A DNA stretch of 64,000 nt, taken from DATARR01 sp036376245. Lineage in GTDB: Bacteria; Acidobacteriota; Thermoanaerobaculia; Multivoradales; UBA5704. How positions within the stretch are numbered: position 1 is the first letter of the stretch; each line of letters opens with the position of its first letter. The stretch is taken from assembly GCA_036376245.1 (NCBI GenBank), contig DASVAS010000053.1:62001-126000 (forward strand), in the 5' to 3' direction. The translations under genes were made by a program, and so were the position numbers. Shown here piece after piece: positions 55,876 to 63,831 of the stretch. The notes beneath the pieces were generated by a model that ran no database searches, had not been told where the DNA came from, and saw nothing but the letters and a program-made list of their open reading frames with translations.

Positions 55876-56743
55876 GCGATTTCCTCCCCCGCAGGACGCG
55901 CCGCACGACCAGGGCCACGGCGGCGATCAGCAGGCCGATGGGCAGCAGCACGATCGCCGCGAAGATCAGGAAGTCCACCAGCCAGCGGAGGAAGGCCACC
56001 AGCATCCGGAAGCTCGACCGGAGCGTGTTGCCAGGACGCCAGCCCGTTTCGGCCACCGGCTTCGCGCCCTCGGTGGGGACCAGCTCCAGCCGGATCGTGG
56101 AGAACGACGCCAGCCGGTCGAAGGAGTTGAGCTGCGCCTGGATCTGCTCGATCTGCGAACGGATCTCGGTCAGCTCGCGGTAGACGGCCATGATGTCCTC
56201 GACCTTGCGCCCCCGCTGGCGGGACTCGGCGAGGAGGGCCTGGAGCTCGGCCTCGGTGGCCTTCAGGGTCCGCATCCGGGCGTCCAGGTCGATGTACTGG
56301 CTGGTGACGTCCTCGATCGAGCGCTGCTCCCGGTTGACCCGCGAGGCCATGGACCGGATGGCCGTCAGCGCTTCGTCCAGGCGCTGCACGGGCACCCGCA
56401 CGGCCATCTGGTAGTACAGCACCTCGTTCCGCCGCTCGCCGCTGGAGCTTTCCACGTACCCGCCCAGCCTGGTCACGAGCGCCTCCACTTTGCGGGCGGT
56501 TTCTTCCGTGTCCCGTACTTCGAGCTGGAGGCTCACCGTGCGGATGAGCTTCCGCGGGATGGCCGGGGTGGCGGGGGCGCGTTTCTCCACCCCTGTCACA
56601 AATCCAGCCGCTTGTTCGCCTCGCGGCGCGGGAGCGGAGGCCGCGGTGTCCGCCGGCACTTCCGCGATCCCGGCCACTTCCTCCTTCTTGCAGCCGAACA
56701 CCAACAGCGGGACCGCTATCAGCAGAACCAGGAGCTTCCTCAT
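55811..56743 (-). CDS. DUF4349 lipoprotein
   Basis: A 310-residue lipoprotein (lipobox in VLLIAVPLLVFGCKK). The DUF4349 domain is seen in LIRTVSLQLEVRDTEETARK, GGYVESSSGERR, and ARMRTLKATEAELQALLAES, which runs into a coiled coil (EDIMAVYRELTEIRSQIEQI). A pair of hydrophobic helices (FLIFAAIVLLPIGLLIAAVA) near the C-terminus anchors it in the inner membrane, with a Pro/Gly tail. The function is unknown. Its 3' end overlaps the oxidoreductase gene by 65 nt on the opposite strand. ATG 56743 follows GGAGGACGTG. Confidence 0.88.
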   Translation of the reverse strand: MRKLLVLLIAVPLLVFGCKKEEVAGIAEVPADTAASAPAPRGEQAAGFVTGVEKRAPATPAIPRKLIRTVSLQLEVRDTEETARKVEALVTRLGGYVESSSGERRNEVLYYQMAVRVPVQRLDEALTAIRSMASRVNREQRSIEDVTSQYIDLDARMRTLKATEAELQALLAESRQRGRKVEDIMAVYRELTEIRSQIEQIQAQLNSFDRLASFSTIRLELVPTEGAKPVAETGWRPGNTLRSSFRMLVAFLRWLVDFLIFAAIVLLPIGLLIAAVALVVRRVLRGRKSPMEGPSGPPPPGAAPGGPSPG

Positions 56744-56847
56744 CACGTCCTCCTCGGGACACTTATCTACGGGGCAATATGAGCAATGATGACATGGATC
56801 ATGTACGATGGAGTCTGCCCACTCGCGTAGCAGGAACGGAGGTTAGG

Positions 56848-57543
56848 ATGGCTCCATCGACGAGGTTGGTCTGGGCTCTGGCGCTGACCGGGATGGTGAC
56901 GGCGGCTCTGGCGGGGAGAGCGCAGGACGACGGGCTCGCTCCGGAAACCCTCTCGCAGGCCACGCCGGTTTTCGCCTTCCAGAGCCAGGGGAACCGCTCG
57001 GCCCTGGTCTTCACCCGCAACGCCACCGCCGAGGGGTACGCGCCCCGCCTCTTCCTCGCCTCCCGCGACGGCGGCTGGAGACTGATCCAGCTCTCCGACG
57101 ACCTGGCCAACACCAACTGGATCTTCGCCGGCCGGGCGAGCACCGGCGACGACGTCTGGGCGATCACCCAGGCGAGCACCGGCGCCCTCACGTTTGTCGC
57201 CAGCCAGAACGGCGGACGCAACTGGCGTTCGCGCGGCTCCCTCCAGGCGGTCTCTCCCAAGGCCGTGGTGGATCTCTTCTCCGTCAACGACGACGGCAAA
57301 GGCACGCTGATCCTCCGCCTCGACGAGGAGGATCCCAACAACCCCGATGGACCGCGGGCCGGCTACTACGTCTACATCAGCAAGAACGGCGGCAAGACCT
57401 GGTCCGACGCCATCTACTCCCAGGGCAAGCCCACGCCGCCGCCGAACCTGCTGCTCCCTCCCGACCGGACTTTCGACGCCCAGCAGCCGCTCGACGTAGG
57501 GGCCTGGCAGCGCCTCCTCCTCGAGCTCCAGCCCGTGAGCTGA
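56848..57543 (+). CDS. Exported protein with Asp-box (BNR-like) repeats
   Basis: A 231-residue protein from ATG 56848 (GGAGG nine bases upstream). A signal peptide (VWALALTGMVTAALAG) leads to a beta-rich domain with two Asp-box-like turns, ASQNGGRNWRSRG and ISKNGGKTWSDAI, which are typical of sialidase-type propellers. The segment is too short for a full propeller. No enzyme motif is visible. Its promoter must lie in the 104-bp gap shared with the divergent DUF4349 gene. Confidence 0.65.
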   Translation: MAPSTRLVWALALTGMVTAALAGRAQDDGLAPETLSQATPVFAFQSQGNRSALVFTRNATAEGYAPRLFLASRDGGWRLIQLSDDLANTNWIFAGRASTGDDVWAITQASTGALTFVASQNGGRNWRSRGSLQAVSPKAVVDLFSVNDDGKGTLILRLDEEDPNNPDGPRAGYYVYISKNGGKTWSDAIYSQGKPTPPPNLLLPPDRTFDAQQPLDVGAWQRLLLELQPVS

Positions 57544-57579
57544 AGCCTTCTCCGGCACCTTTCTTGCTTTGATGAAATG

Positions 57580-57638
57580 AGGGTGGTTCGCTGGAACCGC
57601 CCTCCCAATGCGAGGCCCGCCGGGGGACGCCCCTCGGC
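57580..57638 (+). other. Two adjacent hairpins in the leader of the BON-domain gene
   Basis: GGGTGGTTC (57581-57589) pairs with GAACCGCCC (57594-57602) with one G-U pair, and a second GC-rich hairpin occupies about 57619-57638. No poly-T run follows. They lie between the end of the BNR-like gene and the GGAGG ribosome site of the BON gene, so a terminator or a leader structure are both possible. Confidence 0.4.
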
Positions 57639-57672
57639 AGAGTTGATTCATCACAGCCAAGGAGGTGCTTAC

Positions 57673-59076
57673 ATGGCCAATCGCGATGACTGGGGTCAGC
57701 GTCACGGAGAACGTGACCGCGGAAGGTGGAGCGAGGAAGGAGACCGGGGGTACGGCGGTGGCGGGAGCTACGGAGCCCGCGAGCGCGGCGGCCGGGACTA
57801 CGAAAGCGAGAGCCGCTGGGGTGGCGGCAGAGATAGCGAAAGCCGGGGCTGGGGCGGCGGCCGGGAGCATGGCGAATCCGGCGGCGGCTATGGCGCCCGG
57901 GACTACCAGGAAGGCCGCCAGGAAGGCCGCGGAAGCTGGGGGCGTGAGCATGAGGGCCGGGGGGTCTGGAGCGGCGCCGAGGGCCGTGAATACGGCGACA
58001 CCGGCCGCGGCTACGGTGCCCGGGACTACGGCTCCGGCGAGCGTGGCTCGAGCTGGCAGCGGGGTGGCAATTGGAGCGATGACTGGCGCTCCGGCGGCTC
58101 TCGCGACTCCGGCTACGGGCGCGGCGGCGGCATGATGGGCGGCGGCTCCGGCTCCGATTACGGCCGCAGCAGCATGGGCGGCGACAGCAGGGGTGGCGGC
58201 AGCATGGGCGGCGACTCTGGCCGCGGCAGCTACGGCTCCACCGGCGGCTACGGCAGCAGCGGCGGCGGCTACGGCCAGGGCCAGGGCACCGGCTACGGCC
58301 GGGACTACGGCCGCGGCGGCTATGGCGCCACCGGCGTCGGCGGCGGCGACTACGGCCGCAGCGGCGACTTCGGGCACGGCGGGATCGGCGCCAGCTTCGG
58401 CGGCGGCGACGAGTTGGTCGGCACCGGCTACTCCGGCGGCGGCTACACCGGCAGCAATTACGGCGGTGGCAGCAACTACGGCGGCAGCTACGCCCGCGGC
58501 GGCTACGGCCAGGGCGGCGGCCAGAGCTCCTGGGGTCAGCAGCAGGGCCCGTTCTCGGGCCGCGGCCCGCAGGGCTACCAGCGCTCCAGCGAGCGCATCC
58601 GGGAAGAGGTCTGCGAGGTCCTCACCCGGCACGGCGACATCGACGCCACCAACATCCAGGTGCGGATCGAAAACGGCGAGGTCACTCTGGAGGGCACCGT
58701 CGGCAGCCGGCGCGAGAAGAAGCTGGCCGAGGACACCATCGAGGATCTCTCGGGCGTCCGGGAAGTCCACAACCACCTCCGGGTCGAGTCCCGCGAAGGC
58801 GAGAGCCGGGGCGGCTTCCTCGGCTGGCTGACCGGCGAGAACCGGAGCGAGGACCGCGACCGCGAAAACCGCGACTCCAGCGGCAGCCAGACCTCCGGCT
58901 CGACCGGATCGATGGGAGCGGCCGGAACCACCGGCGCCGGCTCCACCGGCACGACCGGAAGCACCCAGAGCGCGTCCGGCCAGACCGGCGCCGGCTCCAG
59001 CTCCGGCAGCACGACGCCGACCACCGGCACCGGCTCGACGCCTTCGAGCCCGGGCCGGACCGGCGAGAACCGCTGA
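57673..59076 (+). CDS. Glycine-rich low-complexity protein with a BON domain
   Basis: A 467-residue protein of unusual composition. Residues of about 1-300 are dominated by Gly, Ser, Tyr and Arg in short repeats (GYGARDYG, GGGYGQG, SSGGGYG). A BON domain follows at about 310-375 (IREEVCEVLTRHGDIDATNI and VTLEGTVGSRREKKLAEDTI). The last 90 residues are Ser/Thr/Gly-rich. There is no signal peptide, so it is probably cytoplasmic. The charged, aromatic Gly-rich part resembles phase-separating low-complexity sequences. GGAGG lies seven bases before ATG 57673. Confidence 0.8.
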   Translation: MANRDDWGQRHGERDRGRWSEEGDRGYGGGGSYGARERGGRDYESESRWGGGRDSESRGWGGGREHGESGGGYGARDYQEGRQEGRGSWGREHEGRGVWSGAEGREYGDTGRGYGARDYGSGERGSSWQRGGNWSDDWRSGGSRDSGYGRGGGMMGGGSGSDYGRSSMGGDSRGGGSMGGDSGRGSYGSTGGYGSSGGGYGQGQGTGYGRDYGRGGYGATGVGGGDYGRSGDFGHGGIGASFGGGDELVGTGYSGGGYTGSNYGGGSNYGGSYARGGYGQGGGQSSWGQQQGPFSGRGPQGYQRSSERIREEVCEVLTRHGDIDATNIQVRIENGEVTLEGTVGSRREKKLAEDTIEDLSGVREVHNHLRVESREGESRGGFLGWLTGENRSEDRDRENRDSSGSQTSGSTGSMGAAGTTGAGSTGTTGSTQSASGQTGAGSSSGSTTPTTGTGSTPSSPGRTGENR

Positions 59077-59123
59077 GACTCAAAGGGGGCGGTGACAGCC
59101 GCCCCCCCTTTCCTCCACGGTCC

Positions 59124-60755
59124 CTACTTCTCCCCCATGAACGGATAGCGGAAGTCCTTCGGCGGCACGAAGGTCTCCTTGATGGCCCGCTGCGAGGTCC
59201 AGCGCAGCAGGTTCGCCATCGAGCCCGCCTTGTCGTTGGTGCCCGAAGCGCGGGCGCCGCCGAAGGGCTGCTGCCCCACCACGGCCCCGGTCGGCTTGTC
59301 GTTGATGTAGAAGTTCCCGGCCGCGTTGCGCAGCGCCTTCGAGAGGTACGCCACCGCCTTGCGGTCCTCGGCGAAGATGGCGCCGGTCAGAGCATAGGGG
59401 CTCGTGGTGTCCACCAGCTCCACCGTCTCTTCGTAGCGCGCGTCGTCGTAGACGTAGGCCGTCACCACCGGGCCGAAGATCTCCTCCTCCATCAGCTTGA
59501 AGCGCGGATTGGTCGTGACCACCACCGTCGGCTCGATGAAGTAGCCGTCGGACTTGTCGCCGTTGCCGCCGGTCAGGATCTCGGCCTCGCTGGAATTCTT
59601 CGCGTGGTCGATGTAGCCCATGATCCGGGTGAACGACGGCTCGTCAATGACCGCCGCCATGAAGTTGCGGAAGTCCGTGGGAGCGCCCATCTTGATCTCG
59701 CCGATCTCCTCGACGAGCCGCTCCCGAACGCCGTCCCACAGCGAGCGGGGGATGTAGACCCGCGACCCCGCCGAGCACTTCTGCCCCTGGTACTCGAAGC
59801 CGCCGCGGATCACCGCCGTCGCGAACGCCTCGGGGTCCGCCGAGGAGTGCGCGAAGACGAAGTTCTTGCCGCCCGTCTCGCCCACGATGCGGGGATAGGT
59901 GTGGTACTTCGGGATGTTCTCGCCCATCGTCCTCCACATCGACTGGAAGACCGGCGTCGAGCCCGTGAAGTGGATGCCGGCGAAGTCCTCGTGCGCCAGG
60001 GCCGGATCGCCCACCTTGGACGCCTTGCCGGGGATGAAGTTGATGACGCCGTCCGGCAGGCCCGCCGCCTGGAGCAGCTTCATGATGTAGTAGTTCGAGA
60101 GCACCGAGGTCGAGGCCGGCTTCCACAGCACCGTGTTGCCCATCAGCGCCGGCGAGGTCGGCAGGTTGCCGCCGATCGAGGTGAAGTTGAACGGCGACAC
60201 GGCGAAGATGAACCCCTCCAGGGCGCGGTACTCCACCCGGTTCCAGACCCCCGGCGAGGACCACGGCTGGTCCGTGTAGAGCTGGCGCATGAAGTAGGGA
60301 TTGAAGCGGTAGAAGTCGATCAGCTCGCAGGCCGAGTCGATCTCCGCCTGGAAGGCCGTCTTCGACTGGTTGAGCATGGTGGAGGCGTTCAGCGTGTCGC
60401 GCCAGGGTCCGGCCAGCAGCTCGGCGGCCCGCAGCAGGACCGACGCCCGCTCCTCCCAGCTCGTCTCGCTCCAATCCTTCCAGGCTGCCTTCGCCGCCTG
60501 GGCGGCAGCTGCCACCTCCGCGGCGCCGGCCTGATGGTAGGTGGCGAGGACGTGCTTGTGGTCGTGCGGGCAGACGGCGGTGGCGGTGTCGCCGGTGCGC
60601 ACCTCCTTGCCGCCGATGACGAGCGGGATCTCGATGGCGTCGGAGAGCATCTCGTCCAGGCGCTTCTTGAGCGACTTCTTCTCCGGGGAGCCCGGAGCGT
60701 ACGCGCGCACCGGCTCGTTGACCGGGGTCGCGAGAGGGGAGATCGCATGGGACAT
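59124..60755 (-). CDS. pruA: 1-pyrroline-5-carboxylate (L-glutamate gamma-semialdehyde) dehydrogenase
   Basis: A 543-residue aldehyde dehydrogenase close to the ALDH4 type. The NAD-binding and catalytic parts are seen in EGFIFAVSPFNFTSIGGNLP, LWKPASTSVLSNYYIMKLLQ, the Glu of RIVGETGGKNFVFAH and the Cys of FEYQGQKCSAGSRVY. It oxidises glutamate semialdehyde to glutamate, the last step of proline breakdown. No proline dehydrogenase domain or gene is beside it. ATG 60755 is used; the frame extends upstream into the DUF423 gene, which is an artefact of GC-rich DNA. Confidence 0.95.
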   Translation of the reverse strand: MSHAISPLATPVNEPVRAYAPGSPEKKSLKKRLDEMLSDAIEIPLVIGGKEVRTGDTATAVCPHDHKHVLATYHQAGAAEVAAAAQAAKAAWKDWSETSWEERASVLLRAAELLAGPWRDTLNASTMLNQSKTAFQAEIDSACELIDFYRFNPYFMRQLYTDQPWSSPGVWNRVEYRALEGFIFAVSPFNFTSIGGNLPTSPALMGNTVLWKPASTSVLSNYYIMKLLQAAGLPDGVINFIPGKASKVGDPALAHEDFAGIHFTGSTPVFQSMWRTMGENIPKYHTYPRIVGETGGKNFVFAHSSADPEAFATAVIRGGFEYQGQKCSAGSRVYIPRSLWDGVRERLVEEIGEIKMGAPTDFRNFMAAVIDEPSFTRIMGYIDHAKNSSEAEILTGGNGDKSDGYFIEPTVVVTTNPRFKLMEEEIFGPVVTAYVYDDARYEETVELVDTTSPYALTGAIFAEDRKAVAYLSKALRNAAGNFYINDKPTGAVVGQQPFGGARASGTNDKAGSMANLLRWTSQRAIKETFVPPKDFRYPFMGEK

Positions 60756-60838
60756 TGCGGACGGCTCCTTGGAAGGTGGAAAAGGCCGGGCACGCCGGCC
60801 GTCGGTGTTGGATGGTATGCCGGACGCGCGGGAGAGCG

Positions 60839-61201
60839 CTACCCCCGCCAGGCCGACCAGGCGAAGATCAGGAAGCCCACGATCAGCAGCGTGCCGCCGA
60901 TGGGGGTGACGGCCCCCAGCCAGCGCGGGCCGCCCAGGGCGAGGCCGAAGACGGTGCCGCTGAAGATCAGGCTGCCCGCGAACAGGCACCAGCCCGCGCC
61001 GTCGATCCCCTTGCGGGCTCCCTGCCCGCCGAAGAGCCCCACCAGGACCATGGCGAGGCTGCCGTACATGAGATAGCGCGCCGCGGTTTCCCAGAGCTGC
61101 AGCTCGCGGGGACCGAGACGCCCGGCCAGCGCGTGGGCACCGAACGCTCCGGCGACGACGGACAGGGCGCCTCCCAGGGCGCCGAGGACGATCCAGTTCA
61201 T
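60839..61201 (-). CDS. DUF423 family small membrane protein
   Basis: A 120-residue protein with four hydrophobic helices. The N-terminal LGGALSVVAGAFGAHALAGR block and WETAARYLMYGSLAMVLVGL are hallmarks of DUF423 (YwdK-like). Its function is unknown. It lies upstream of pruA with an 83-nt gap. Confidence 0.88.
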   Translation of the reverse strand: MNWIVLGALGGALSVVAGAFGAHALAGRLGPRELQLWETAARYLMYGSLAMVLVGLFGGQGARKGIDGAGWCLFAGSLIFSGTVFGLALGGPRWLGAVTPIGGTLLIVGFLIFAWSAWRG

Positions 61202-61240
61202 GCGGACACCTCCCGGAGGGGGATTGTAAGACGCTTGACA

Positions 61241-61399
61241 CTAGCCGCCCTGCCCCCGCCCGGGCATAAATGCCCGGGCTAGTCGAAAGAGCCCCCTGAA
61301 GGGGACTCCCTCAGTCGGGTTTACCCGGCTGTTTTCCGGTAGCCCCGGCATTGATGCCGGGGCGGGGCGGCGAGCTCCGCACTGAACCCGGAACGGGTT
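61241..61399. repeat. Paired palindromes of the GGCAT-NN-ATGCC type
   Basis: The first is GCCCGGGCAT-AA-ATGCCCGGGC (61258-61279), flanked by CTAGCC (61241-61246) and GGCTAG (61277-61282). The second is GCCCCGGCAT-TG-ATGCCGGGGC (61342-61363). A smaller AACCCG-GAA-CGGGTT lies at 61385-61399. The first two share the GGCAT-NN-ATGCC core. No coding function is seen. The cluster lies between the divergent DUF423 and CopG antitoxin genes and has the look of an intergenic palindromic repeat. Confidence 0.7.
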
Positions 61400-61452
61400 G
61401 GGGAGATGTGGTACCAGTGACGACAAGAACCCAGATGTATATATTGGGCTCC

Positions 61453-61611
61453 ATGAGCTTCCGTCTAAAGGAAATACCGGAGTTCCAGTCGGAAGAAGAA
61501 GAGCGCGAGTTCTGGAGGACCCACGACTCCGCTGATTACATCGACCTGTCCAAACTTGAGACGGCTGCCTTCCCAAACCTGCGTCCAACTGGACAAGCTC
61601 AAGAAGAGTGA
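61453..61611 (+). CDS. CopG-family antitoxin (BrnA/COG5304-like), no toxin adjacent
   Basis: A 52-residue protein starting MSFRLKEIPEFQSEEEEREF and continuing FWRTHDSADYIDLSKLE with AAFPNLRPTGQ at the end; this IPEFxSEEEExEFWxxHDSxDYxD pattern is the N-terminal signature of PF12441 CopG antitoxins. The usual ribbon-helix-helix C-terminal half (about 30 residues) is absent, so the protein may be truncated. ATG 61453 is used; 61435 is possible. No BrnT-type toxin lies on either side. It ends four bases before the M24 peptidase start. Confidence 0.65.
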   Translation: MSFRLKEIPEFQSEEEEREFWRTHDSADYIDLSKLETAAFPNLRPTGQAQEE

Positions 61612-61615
61612 CTTG

Positions 61616-62992
61616 ATGATGAGATACCTGCTCCCTCTTTTGGCAGGCTGTGTGGTTCTTGCTCTGCTCACGCTTGGCTCCTTCGCGCAATCTCCGGCGC
61701 CCGCCGCCGAGCCTCAAACCGCCAGGATCTCCAGCCCCCTCCCCTCCCTGCGCGAGCAGGCGCGGGAGCAGCAGGCGTGGCTCGAAAAGCGGCTCACGGT
61801 GGTGCTCCCGGAGATCATGCGCCGGTACGGGATCGATCTGTGGATCCTCTCCATGCGGGAGTACGCCGAGGATCCGGTCTTCTTCTCCATGGTCTCCCCC
61901 ACCACCTTCGCGGCCCGGCGGCGGTCCATCTACGTCTTCCACGATCAGGGACCCGAGAAGGGCGTCGTCCGCCTGGCGCTGGGCGGCGGCGACCAAGGCG
62001 GGCTCTACACGATCTACCGCGATCCGGTGCAGCGGGTCCAGGGCGCCGAGCTGGTCGGCGACGACCAGTGGCGGCTGCTCCGCCAACTCGTGGAGAAGGC
62101 CGATCCGAAGAAGATCGCCCTCAACATCGACCCGGTCCACGCCTTCTCCGACGGCCTCCACGCCGGCGAACGGGAGGCGCTGGAGGAGGCGCTGGGACCG
62201 GAGCTGCGGAAGCGGGTCGTGCGCGAGCCCCGGCTGGCCATCGAATACATCGGCGCCCGCGTTCCCGAGATGCTCCCCCGCTACCGACAGCTCCAGGAGA
62301 CCGTGCACGCCCTCCTCGCCACCGCCTTCTCGAACGAGGTCGTCAAGCCCGGCCTCACCACGGTCGACGACGTCGAGTGGTGGCTGCGCCAGCGGGTGCA
62401 GGACCTGGGGATGACGGTCTGGTTCCAGTCCCACGTGGAGCGCGCCGACGCCAGAAACGGCTGGTCCCGCGGCACGATCCAGCGCGGCGACGTCCTGTGG
62501 GTGGACTTCGGATTGATCGGCATGGGCCTCCACACCGACACCCAGCACCTCGGCTACGTGCTGCGCCCGGGCGAGACGGCGCCGCCGGCCGGCCTCCAGG
62601 CGTGCATCGGCGCCAGCAACCGGCTCCAGGACATCGTGATGGCCGAGATGAAGCCCGGGCGGACCGGCAACCAGGCCCTCCAGGCCGCCCGCGCCGCCAT
62701 GACCGCCGCGGGGATCGACGGCACGGTCTACTCCCATCCCATCGGCGACCACGGCCACGGCGCCGGGCCCCTCATCGGTCTCTGGGACCGCCAGGAGGGA
62801 GTGCCGGCGCGCGGCGACCTCGAAATCCGTCCCAACACCTGGTTCTCGATCGAGCTGCAGGCGACCTCCGCGATCCCGGAATGGGACGGGCGGCGCCTCC
62901 CCTGCCGTCAGGAAGAGGAGGCGTACCTGGATGAGAAGGGAGAGCGCCGGTGGGTGCTCCGCCGTCAGGAGCGGTTCCACCTGGTGCGGTAG
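61616..62992 (+). CDS. M24-family metallopeptidase (Xaa-Pro aminopeptidase-like), exported
   Basis: A 458-residue protein from ATG 61616 (61619 is adjacent). A signal peptide (LLPLLAGCVVLALLTLGSFA) precedes an N-terminal domain and then the pita-bread fold. The metal ligands appear in order: VDFGLIGMGLHTDTQ (two Asp), IGDHGHGAGPLIG (His), WFSIELQATSAI (Glu) and QEEEAYLDEKG (Glu). It should remove N-terminal residues, probably before proline, in the periplasm. It follows the CopG antitoxin after four bases; that closeness may be chance. Confidence 0.88.
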   Translation: MMRYLLPLLAGCVVLALLTLGSFAQSPAPAAEPQTARISSPLPSLREQAREQQAWLEKRLTVVLPEIMRRYGIDLWILSMREYAEDPVFFSMVSPTTFAARRRSIYVFHDQGPEKGVVRLALGGGDQGGLYTIYRDPVQRVQGAELVGDDQWRLLRQLVEKADPKKIALNIDPVHAFSDGLHAGEREALEEALGPELRKRVVREPRLAIEYIGARVPEMLPRYRQLQETVHALLATAFSNEVVKPGLTTVDDVEWWLRQRVQDLGMTVWFQSHVERADARNGWSRGTIQRGDVLWVDFGLIGMGLHTDTQHLGYVLRPGETAPPAGLQACIGASNRLQDIVMAEMKPGRTGNQALQAARAAMTAAGIDGTVYSHPIGDHGHGAGPLIGLWDRQEGVPARGDLEIRPNTWFSIELQATSAIPEWDGRRLPCRQEEEAYLDEKGERRWVLRRQERFHLVR

Positions 62993-62995
62993 GGA

Positions 62996-63268
62996 TCAGA
63001 ATTCGCCGAGCGGGCGGACGGACACGATCTTGTCCCTGGGGATGGCCAGCCGGTCGTACTTCTTCCAGATGCCGAGCTGGGCGGCGCGGCGGACGTACTC
63101 CTCCTTGGAGCGGCCGCCCTCGCCATCGCGGTGCACGTCCACGTCGTTGAGCAGGATGCCCCGGTCGTCCATGTCGTCGCACCGGCCCACGAAAATCTCG
63201 GGGCCGGTGGTGTCCACGACGACGGTGATGCCGTGCAGCTCGCTCTTGCCCTGATGGAAGGTGCCCAT
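62996..63268 (-). CDS. Small hypothetical protein coupled to bacilliredoxin
   Basis: A 90-residue protein beginning MGTFHQGKSELHGITVVVDT. No known domain is recognised; the sequence is compact and charged, with a beta-strand-rich N-terminus and a helical middle (SKEEYVRRAAQLGIWKKYDR). Its start shares one base with the bacilliredoxin stop (TGATG), so it is co-translated. It contains no Cys apart from one in VGRCDDMDD. The only clue to its role is the coupling to a thiol redox protein. Confidence 0.7.
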   Translation of the reverse strand: MGTFHQGKSELHGITVVVDTTGPEIFVGRCDDMDDRGILLNDVDVHRDGEGGRSKEEYVRRAAQLGIWKKYDRLAIPRDKIVSVRPLGEF

Positions 63269-63699
63269 CAGCTCGCCGGGACCGGGCAGTGCTCGGCGAA
63301 GACCTGATTCAGGTCGTTCGCCACGGAATGGGCGTCCCGCCCCTCGATCCGGTGGCGGGGCATGAAATAGACCAGCTCGCCGTCCTTGAAGAAAGCGACG
63401 GACGGGCTGCTCGGCGGGATGTCCTGGAAGTAGGAACGGGCGCGGGCCGTGGCTTCGAGGTCCTGGCCGGCGAACACGGTGGCGACGCGGTCCGGCCGGC
63501 GCTCGCCCTGGAGGGCCAGCCGCACGCCGGGACGGGCCATGCCGGCGGCGCAGCCGCAGACCGAGTTGACGACCAGCATCGCGGTGCCGTTCTTCTCGTT
63601 CATGAAGGCGTCCACCTCCTGGGCGGTCCGCAACTCCTGCACACCAATGCTCGTCAGCTCCTCACGCATCGGCCTGACCAATAGCTCGCTATAGGGCAC
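63268..63699 (-). CDS. Bacilliredoxin (BrxA/BrxB, YphP/YqiW family)
   Basis: A 143-residue thioredoxin-like protein. The CGC active site lies in LVVNSVCGCAAGMARPGV, and the family start MPYSELLVRPMREELTSIGV is intact, with IPPSSPSVAFFKDGELVYF further on. Bacilliredoxins remove bacillithiol from proteins after oxidative stress. The start is GTG 63699 with GGAGGT nine bases upstream. Finding this protein implies that the host makes bacillithiol or uses the protein with another thiol. Confidence 0.93.
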   Translation of the reverse strand: MPYSELLVRPMREELTSIGVQELRTAQEVDAFMNEKNGTAMLVVNSVCGCAAGMARPGVRLALQGERRPDRVATVFAGQDLEATARARSYFQDIPPSSPSVAFFKDGELVYFMPRHRIEGRDAHSVANDLNQVFAEHCPVPAS

Positions 63700-63831
63700 T
63701 GTGGTACCTCCTTTTCAAGCGCCGGGGGCGCATCGGTAGATATTGTAGTCCAACGGAATCCTGGCGGGGTCCTTGCTTCAGGGACACGGTCCCGCTGAGG
63801 ATAGAGACGTTTTGAACCACGGAGGAATTCC

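Noticed and set aside
63775..63812. Another TAGAGACG hairpin upstream of the last lipoprotein gene
   Set aside because: ATAGAGACG is present once but no complementary arm was found nearby.
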